Origin: JAACPR01 sp964598245
Lineage (GTDB): Bacteria > Patescibacteriota > Minisyncoccia > Phycocordibacterales > JAACPR01
Assembly (NCBI GenBank): GCA_964598245.1
Contig: CAZRAX010000025.1
Coordinates: forward strand, 1-8,750
DNA length: 8,750 nucleotides
Reading direction: 5' to 3'
Position numbers and translations under genes: made by a program
In this document: positions 5,895 to 8,750 of the stretch, piece after piece
Layout: the number at the start of each line of letters is the position of its first letter
Position numbering within the stretch: position 1 is the stretch's first letter
Notes under the pieces: model-generated
Databases searched by the model: none
What the model was told of the DNA's origin: nothing
Seen by the model: the letters and a program-made list of their open reading frames with translations, nothing else

Positions 5895-6352
5895 TAGAGT
5901 AAAATTCCAGTAGCAACCGAAACATTTAATGATTCTTTAATGCCCCCCATCGGAATTTCAATAACTAAATCACTTTGATCTAAAATCTTTTTCTCAATCC
6001 CCTCTGTTTCACTGCCAACAATTATCACCGTTTTATCACCCAACAAATATTTTGCTTTTTTATAATCAATTGATTTTTGATTTTGTTCTAAAGAAATAAT
6101 TTTATATTTTTTTTGTTTAAGTTCTTTTAAAAGTTCGGGGAGATTAGTAAATTGTTCCCAATCAATGTTTTTTTCTGACCCAAGAGAAGCTTTTTTAAAA
6201 TCATTTCTAATTCGACCAAAGCGATCAATTGGGGTAGGCGTATATCCAGAAAGGTAAACCTTATTTAATCCTACAGCATCAGCAGTACGAAAAATTGCTC
6301 CCACATTTATGACACTTCTGATGTTGTGCAATATTAATATTTTCTCAGACAT
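5876..6352 (-). CDS. TrmH/SpoU-family RNA 2'-O-methyltransferase
   Basis: This is a SPOUT-class methyltransferase that uses S-adenosylmethionine to methylate ribose 2'-OH in tRNA or rRNA. All three family motifs are present: motif 1 HNIRSVINVGAIFRTADA (residues 9-26, with N10 and the catalytic R22), motif 2 VGSETEGI (112-119) and motif 3 IPMGGIKESLNVSVATGI (133-150), which form the knotted cofactor site. At 158 residues it is the knot domain alone, without an RNA-binding extension, like TrmL and other minimal members. The motifs cannot tell the target nucleotide. The ATG at 6352 has no SD and lies 9 nt from a -10 on its strand. It overlaps mutM by 19 bp at its 3' end and diverges from the DoxX-like gene. 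Confidence 0.92.
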   Translation of the reverse strand: MSEKILILHNIRSVINVGAIFRTADAVGLNKVYLSGYTPTPIDRFGRIRNDFKKASLGSEKNIDWEQFTNLPELLKELKQKKYKIISLEQNQKSIDYKKAKYLLGDKTVIIVGSETEGIEKKILDQSDLVIEIPMGGIKESLNVSVATGILLYQLFDK

Positions 6353-6375
6353 TTTGTTTTTGTTATACTACACCT
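6353..6375. promoter_or_regulatory. 23-bp bidirectional promoter with shared -10
   Basis: Only 23 bp separate the two divergent ATGs (6352 and 6376). The centre is GTTATAC (6362-6368), nearly self-complementary. Read right it is the extended -10 TG-T-TATACT (6361-6369), ending 6 nt before the DoxX-like ATG. Read left it gives TATAAC (complement of 6362-6367), ending 9 nt before the methyltransferase ATG. One symmetric -10 could therefore serve both genes, each with almost no leader and no SD. Confidence 0.5.
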
Positions 6376-6777
6376 ATGTTAAGTATTTTTCCAGAACTTT
6401 TAGCTTTCTCATTTTTGGGAGTTTTTCTTGTGCGAGCTGTTGTTGGATTAGCCGTATTTTTCTTGGCAATCAAAATTACATTTATTCATCGGAAAAAAAT
6501 TGCCAAAAAACTAGAGGGAAAAATTCCTGCGGCAAATTTTTTTGTTTGGATGATTGGTTTAGTTGGTTTGATTGCTGGTAATTTTATGATTATCGGATTT
6601 TTAACACAGATTTCTGCTTTAGTTTGTGCTTATTTTTTATTTAACATTTCATTTATAGAAAGAGACCAAAAAAGAATTTTGGACCAAAGTAAATTATTCT
6701 ATTTAACAATGGCTTTTATTTCTTTAAGTTTTTTATTTTTAGGTCCAGGAGCTTTTTCAATTGATTTGCCTTTGTAG
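6376..6777 (+). CDS. DoxX-like small membrane protein, 133 aa
   Basis: This is a four-helix integral membrane protein with helices at about residues 10-33, 53-72, 74-93 and 106-124. The pattern fits the DoxX family: an N-terminal helix with LVRAVVGLAVFFLAI, a basic loop (HRKKIAKKLEGK), a Gly-rich second hairpin (GLVGLIAGNFMIIGFLTQ) and the ending FLFLGPGAFSIDLPL, close to the family's typical G-x-G-x-x-S-x-D. DoxX-type proteins are linked to respiratory quinol oxidation, sulfur metabolism or membrane redox in other organisms; here the role is unknown and no partner gene is adjacent. The ATG is set by an extended -10 only 6 nt upstream, with no SD. The gene ends 5 bp from the convergent gene at 6783. 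Confidence 0.72.
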   Translation: MLSIFPELLAFSFLGVFLVRAVVGLAVFFLAIKITFIHRKKIAKKLEGKIPAANFFVWMIGLVGLIAGNFMIIGFLTQISALVCAYFLFNISFIERDQKRILDQSKLFYLTMAFISLSFLFLGPGAFSIDLPL

Positions 6778-6782
6778 AAAAA

Positions 6783-7055
6783 TTATTCCTCTTTGGTCTC
6801 TGTTTTTTCTATTCTTTCAACAAAACCAGTATCATCTTTATCAACAGAATTTATTTTATAAAAACCAAGAAAAAGGAAGGATATAGATGCAAAAAAGAAG
6901 ATTGTTGTAAAAATTTGAAGAGCATATTTGGTAACTTTAATATCCAATGGGGTTTTATCATAAACCCACCCCTCTAGTCCCTTTTCTGGAATCTTTTCAA
7001 ATGAAGGTCTTTTTTTATAAACAGGAACATCTTCTTCAAAAATAACTTGTGACAT
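6783..7055 (-). CDS. Single-pass membrane protein, 90 aa
   Basis: I do not recognise the family. Residues 1-43 are polar and likely cytosolic, with a Pro/Lys-rich stretch (PVYKKRPSFEKIPEKG) and GWVYDKTPLD. Residues 44-66 form one strong hydrophobic helix rich in Phe. The last 24 residues are charged and end in KTETKEE. Small tail-type proteins of this shape are common in compact genomes, but nothing points to a function. The ATG at 7055 is preceded by a perfect TATAAT (complement of 7063-7068) ending 7 nt upstream and by no SD. No terminator is seen between it and the convergent DoxX-like gene. Confidence 0.68.
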   Translation of the reverse strand: MSQVIFEEDVPVYKKRPSFEKIPEKGLEGWVYDKTPLDIKVTKYALQIFTTIFFFASISFLFLGFYKINSVDKDDTGFVERIEKTETKEE

Positions 7056-7062
7056 TAACTCT

Positions 7063-7068
7063 ATTATA
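7063..7068 (-). promoter_or_regulatory. -10 element (TATAAT) of the 90-aa protein gene
   Basis: A consensus TATAAT on the minus strand ends 7 nt before the ATG at 7055, so transcription should start at or beside the start codon. No good -35 is found at 16-18 bp. Confidence 0.5.
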
Positions 7069-7092
7069 CTAATAAATGTTGTAGTGTATAGG

Positions 7093-7149
7093 TTGTTAGA
7101 TGATATTTTTTGATTATGATTTGTAAAAATTATAAATTTTTAGTATAGT
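7093..7149 (+). promoter_or_regulatory. Tandem promoters of tRNA-Lys
   Basis: The proximal promoter is TTGTAA (7121-7126) / 17 bp / TATAGT (7144-7149), predicting a start near 7156 and a 5' leader of about 10 nt before the tRNA. A second candidate lies just upstream: TTGTTA (7093-7098) / 16 bp / TATGAT (7115-7120). The proximal spacer contains a perfect A/T palindrome (AAAAATT / AATTTTT, 7125-7141). Confidence 0.5.
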
Positions 7150-7165
7150 CTGCTTTATAAATTAA

Positions 7166-7238
7166 CCGCCCATAGCTCAGCTGGTAGAGCACCTGCCTTT
7201 TAAGCAGAGGGTCGCAGGTTCGAGTCCTGCTGGGCGGA
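7166..7238 (+). tRNA. tRNA-Lys (anticodon UUU)
   Basis: This is a 73-nt cloverleaf. Acceptor CCGCCCA (7166-7172) pairs with TGGGCGG (7231-7237), and the discriminator is A at 7238. The D arm is GCTC-AGCTGGTA-GAGC. The anticodon loop CTTTTAA gives TTT, so it decodes AAA and AAG; the outermost pair of the anticodon stem is a C-A mismatch. The T arm is GCAGG-TTCGAGT-CCTGC. CCA is not encoded. Positions 7200-7238 overlap the end of the holA frame on the other strand. Confidence 0.98.
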
Positions 7239-7940
7239 CATTAAAATAAACTTTTCTAAAGCCAAATTTAGATCAAGACCTCGGCGACGAGACAAATGAA
7301 GAATATTAATTAAATCATTAGCCATTTTCTCAATTTCTAAATCAGAATATTTTTTAGAAAAAGATTTTGCTTTATTATAAACAAAGGGTGCTAACCCTGT
7401 TTCTGACTGTTTGCTAGTTTTTTTTACAATCAAAATATTTTTAACTTGCCACCAAAAAATTCCATGGATTTCTTCTGGACGAAGTTTTTTAATTTTTTCC
7501 TGATATAATAACCACAGTTTTTGAACATCTTTATTCCCCAAAGCATCAGCTAAATCAAAAATATTATCTTTCTTTACTTTTGATTCTTTCTTTTCAAAAT
7601 GTTGGATTTTTTCTGCAGACTTTTCTAATTTGTTTAAAATTAACTTATTAAGTTTTTCTTCAACAATAATAAAAATATTCGGAGATTCAGATATTTCTTT
7701 AATTCTTTTTTCTAAATTGTCAGAAAAAATTTTATCAGAAAAAATTTTTTTTAAATAAATAATTTGCTTGCCAGTAAAAAGAGATTGCCCACCAATCAAT
7801 TCGTCAAGGTGGTATTTTTCAAAATTTTCTGAATCAACCTTAACAAAATTAGAATCAGAATTTTTTTTAATCAAAGAACCAATCAAAGAGTTAGCTTTTT
7901 CAAAAGTTTTATTTGGGTCTCCATAAATCAAATAAATCAT
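7200..7940 (-). CDS. holA: DNA polymerase III delta subunit (clamp-loader, HolA-like)
   Basis: Delta is the clamp-opening subunit of the polymerase III clamp loader. The start MIYLIYGDPNKTFEKA fits the HolA opening (hydrophobic strand, YG, then a helix). Later segments match its layout: SLFTGKQIIYLKKI (the counterpart of the 'slF...rlv.l' strand), the NIFIIVEEKLNKL strand and WWQVKNILIVKK near residue 165, typical of domain III. At 246 residues it is much shorter than the usual 320-340. The frame is open upstream through the small RNA, but homology-like sequence begins at 7940, 9 nt after a TATAAT and without SD. The last 13 codons (after EKFIL) are read antisense to tRNA-Lys, and the stop lies inside the tRNA. 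That tail (SAQQDSNLRPSA) is tRNA complement, not domain sequence. Confidence 0.78.
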   Translation of the reverse strand: MIYLIYGDPNKTFEKANSLIGSLIKKNSDSNFVKVDSENFEKYHLDELIGGQSLFTGKQIIYLKKIFSDKIFSDNLEKRIKEISESPNIFIIVEEKLNKLILNKLEKSAEKIQHFEKKESKVKKDNIFDLADALGNKDVQKLWLLYQEKIKKLRPEEIHGIFWWQVKNILIVKKTSKQSETGLAPFVYNKAKSFSKKYSDLEIEKMANDLINILHLSRRRGLDLNLALEKFILMSAQQDSNLRPSA

Positions 7941-7949
7941 TGGATTTTT

Positions 7950-7978
7950 ATTATATAAAAAAAAGAGGCTTACGTCAC
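7950..7978 (-). promoter_or_regulatory. holA promoter overlapping the upstream terminator
   Basis: On the minus strand GTGACG (complement of 7973-7978, 4 of 6 to consensus) / 17 bp / TATAAT (7950-7955, perfect) ends 9 nt before the holA ATG. The -35 lies in the 3' arm and loop edge of the small-RNA terminator, and the spacer is its U tract. Initiation would be near the start codon. Confidence 0.5.
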
Positions 7979-7995
7979 ACAAGCTGACGTAAGCC
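7957..7995 (-). terminator. Rho-independent terminator of the small RNA
   Basis: On the minus strand a perfect 11-bp stem GGCTTACGTCA (7985-7995) / TGACGTAAGCC (7967-7977) with a 7-nt loop is followed by TC and eight T (7957-7964). It is the strongest terminator in the window, it is not preceded by a protein gene's stop, and it lies upstream of holA. Confidence 0.9.
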
Positions 7996-8108
7996 CCGCT
8001 CGATTTCACTCGAGCTTGATAATACAAACTCTCTAACTTGGAGGAGGTGAACGAGTTTGCACTTTTCTCGTGTGGTAGAAAGGTGAACCACACGAAAATC
8101 TAAATCCA
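7957..8108 (-). ncRNA. Candidate small RNA (~150 nt) with anti-SD-like loops
   Basis: I infer an independent small RNA gene from three signals: a near-consensus promoter just upstream (8115-8142), a strong intrinsic terminator, and dense local structure between them. Predicted hairpins in transcript order: A, TCGTGTGG (8088-8095) / CCACACGA (8068-8075) with a 12-nt loop; B, TGCAAACTC (8053-8061) / GAGTTTGTA (8023-8031) with one G-U pair and a 21-nt loop; C, GCTCGA (8010-8015) / TCGAGC (7998-8003) with loop GTGAAA; D, the terminator. Loops A and B share GUUCACCU (8081-8088 and 8045-8052). Loop B continues to UCACCUCCU (8042-8050), as in the 16S rRNA 3' tail. This resembles C-rich-loop small RNAs that pair with ribosome binding sites. 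It does not look like SRP RNA, 6S RNA or tmRNA. An upstream leader of holA is the main alternative. Confidence 0.7.
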
Positions 8109-8114
8109 CACCGA

Positions 8115-8142
8115 ATCATATACTAATAATTTTTTTTGTCAA
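8115..8142 (-). promoter_or_regulatory. Strong promoter of the small RNA
   Basis: On the minus strand a perfect TTGACA (8137-8142) is separated by 16 bp, including an A tract, from TATGAT (8115-8120, 5 of 6). The start is expected near 8108. It begins 17 bp after the polA stop. This is the best sigma-70-type match in the window and suggests a highly expressed product. Confidence 0.75.
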
Positions 8143-8159
8143 CCTCTAAAAATTTGTTT

Positions 8160-8750
8160 CTATAAATCTAACCAGCTATTCCCAATTGAAAAATCAGTTG
8201 CCATTATTACACCCTTTGTTTTTTCTTTTGATAAAACAGACCCCATAACAGACATTATTTTAGGTCCATGTTTTTGGGCCAAGCTCTTGGGAGCTTCATA
8301 AATAACTTCATCATGAATCTGTAAGATTAGTTTAATTTTTTTATCTAATTTATTTTTTTTCAAATAATCGTCAACCTTAATCATCGCTAACTTGATCAAA
8401 TCAGCACTCGTTCCCTGAATTGGAGCATTAATTGCCATCCTTTCTGCGGCAGCACGAATAAAAGGTAATTTAGAATTAAAACCTTCAAAATAACGGCGGC
8501 GGCCAAAAAGAGTTTTAGTATATCCTTTCTCGGCTGCTTCTTTTTTAGTTTTTTCAAGATAATCTCCAAGCCCACGATAAATAACAAAATATTTATTATA
8601 AAAATTTTGGGCTGATTCCCGATCGGCCCCCAAGTTTTCTTTCAAAGCATTAATCCCCATTCCATACAGAATTCCAAAATTAATAACCTTAGCCTTTCTA
8701 CGCATTTCTTTATCAACCTTATCAGAAGCAACTTCAAAAACCTCAGAAGC
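8160..8750 (-). CDS. polA: DNA polymerase I, C-terminal part (truncated by window edge)
   Basis: This is the polymerase (palm/fingers) end of family A DNA polymerase I, used for Okazaki fragment maturation and repair synthesis. The frame runs off the right edge; 196 residues and the TAG stop are visible. The segment begins ASEVFEVASDKVDKEM and leads into motif B, RRKAKVINFGILYGM, the O helix with Lys, Phe and Tyr at the dNTP-contacting positions (E. coli K758, F762, Y766). Next come LFGRRRYFEG, AAERMAINAPIQGTSADLIK and motif C, LQIHDEVIYE (catalytic Asp). An internal ATG at 8705 falls just before motif B and is not the start. The 5'-nuclease and 3'-5' exonuclease regions, if present, lie outside. 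No terminator separates it from the small RNA promoter. Confidence 0.97.
   Translation of the reverse strand, partial: ASEVFEVASDKVDKEMRRKAKVINFGILYGMGINALKENLGADRESAQNFYNKYFVIYRGLGDYLEKTKKEAAEKGYTKTLFGRRRYFEGFNSKLPFIRAAAERMAINAPIQGTSADLIKLAMIKVDDYLKKNKLDKKIKLILQIHDEVIYEAPKSLAQKHGPKIMSVMGSVLSKEKTKGVIMATDFSIGNSWLDL

Noticed and set aside
5892..5897. TGA followed by in-frame TAG at the end of mutM as a sign of TGA recoding (Gly, code 25)
   Set aside because: No other in-frame TGA is needed in any gene; RuvA, MutM and the Mur ligase are full length with GGN glycines. The tandem stop is likely chance.
7125..7141. AAAAATT / AATTTTT palindrome before tRNA-Lys as a terminator of holA
   Set aside because: It is all A/T, lies in the spacer of the tRNA-Lys promoter, and is more likely an AT-rich or bent promoter spacer.
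7941..8093. N-terminal extension of holA by 51 codons
   Set aside because: The frame is open, but the stretch is the complement of the small RNA's hairpins and terminator, has no ribosome binding site, and is unlike any HolA N-terminus. MIYLIYGD at 7940 is the natural start.
7957..8108. The structured RNA read on the plus strand, with GGA-rich loops that could bind a CsrA-type protein
   Set aside because: GGAGGAGGTGA and AAAGGTGAA appear on the plus strand, but that direction has no promoter upstream and no U run after the last hairpin. Promoter and terminator both point to the minus strand.
1..8750. CRISPR arrays, insertion sequences, integrases, toxin-antitoxin or phage genes
   Set aside because: No regularly spaced repeats, terminal inverted repeats with transposase, or such protein motifs are visible; base composition is uniform.

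Overview
This is a gene-dense, AT-rich bacterial window. Several traits point to a reduced-genome member of the Candidate Phyla Radiation (Patescibacteria, perhaps Parcubacteria-like); this is inference. Housekeeping proteins are short or variant (a 246-residue HolA, a Mur ligase with almost no N-terminal domain, a MutM with an insertion). Intergenic gaps are tiny, convergent genes overlap, tRNA genes lack an encoded CCA, and most promoter-proximal genes have no Shine-Dalgarno (SD) sequence. Stop usage fits the standard bacterial code.

Layout, left to right. tRNA-Ser(UGA) on the minus strand (9-95). An unrecognised 111-residue protein on the minus strand with its own SD and rho-independent terminator (231-606). 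Two small membrane proteins on the plus strand (699-1151, 1184-1654). A minus-strand rpsT followed 11 nt later by tRNA-Arg with the uncommon anticodon GCG (1685-2040). Diverging from these, a plus-strand ruvA and MurE-like Mur ligase operon (2138-3977). This converges with, and overlaps by 8 bp, a membrane-anchored amidase_3-type peptidoglycan hydrolase (3970-4872). mutM (4902-5894) diverges from the amidase and overlaps by 19 bp a TrmH/SpoU-type RNA methyltransferase (5876-6352). The methyltransferase diverges from a DoxX-like membrane protein (6376-6777), which faces a 90-residue single-pass membrane protein (6783-7055). tRNA-Lys(UUU) (7166-7238) is overlapped antisense by the end of holA (7200-7940). 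The 3' part of polA (8160 to the right edge) closes the window.

The most notable element lies between polA and holA. A perfect TTGACA / 16 bp / TATGAT promoter is followed by about 150 nt without a convincing gene and then by an 11-bp GC-containing hairpin with eight U residues. I read this as a small RNA gene (about 8108 to 7957, minus strand). It folds into four hairpins, and the loops of the first two both carry GUUCACCU. In the second loop this becomes UCACCUCCU, the typical anti-SD tail of 16S rRNA. I do not recognise the RNA family.

The window also shows a consistent start-site pattern. At nearly every promoter-proximal gene a -10-like hexamer lies 6-10 nt before the ATG and no SD is present, which predicts leaderless or near-leaderless mRNAs. 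The two clear SDs precede the 111-residue protein and the operon-internal Mur ligase. Functionally the window mixes DNA replication and repair (polA, holA, ruvA, mutM), cell-wall metabolism (Mur ligase, amidase), translation (rpsT, three tRNAs, an RNA methyltransferase) and small membrane proteins, as expected for a core-genome segment rather than a mobile region.
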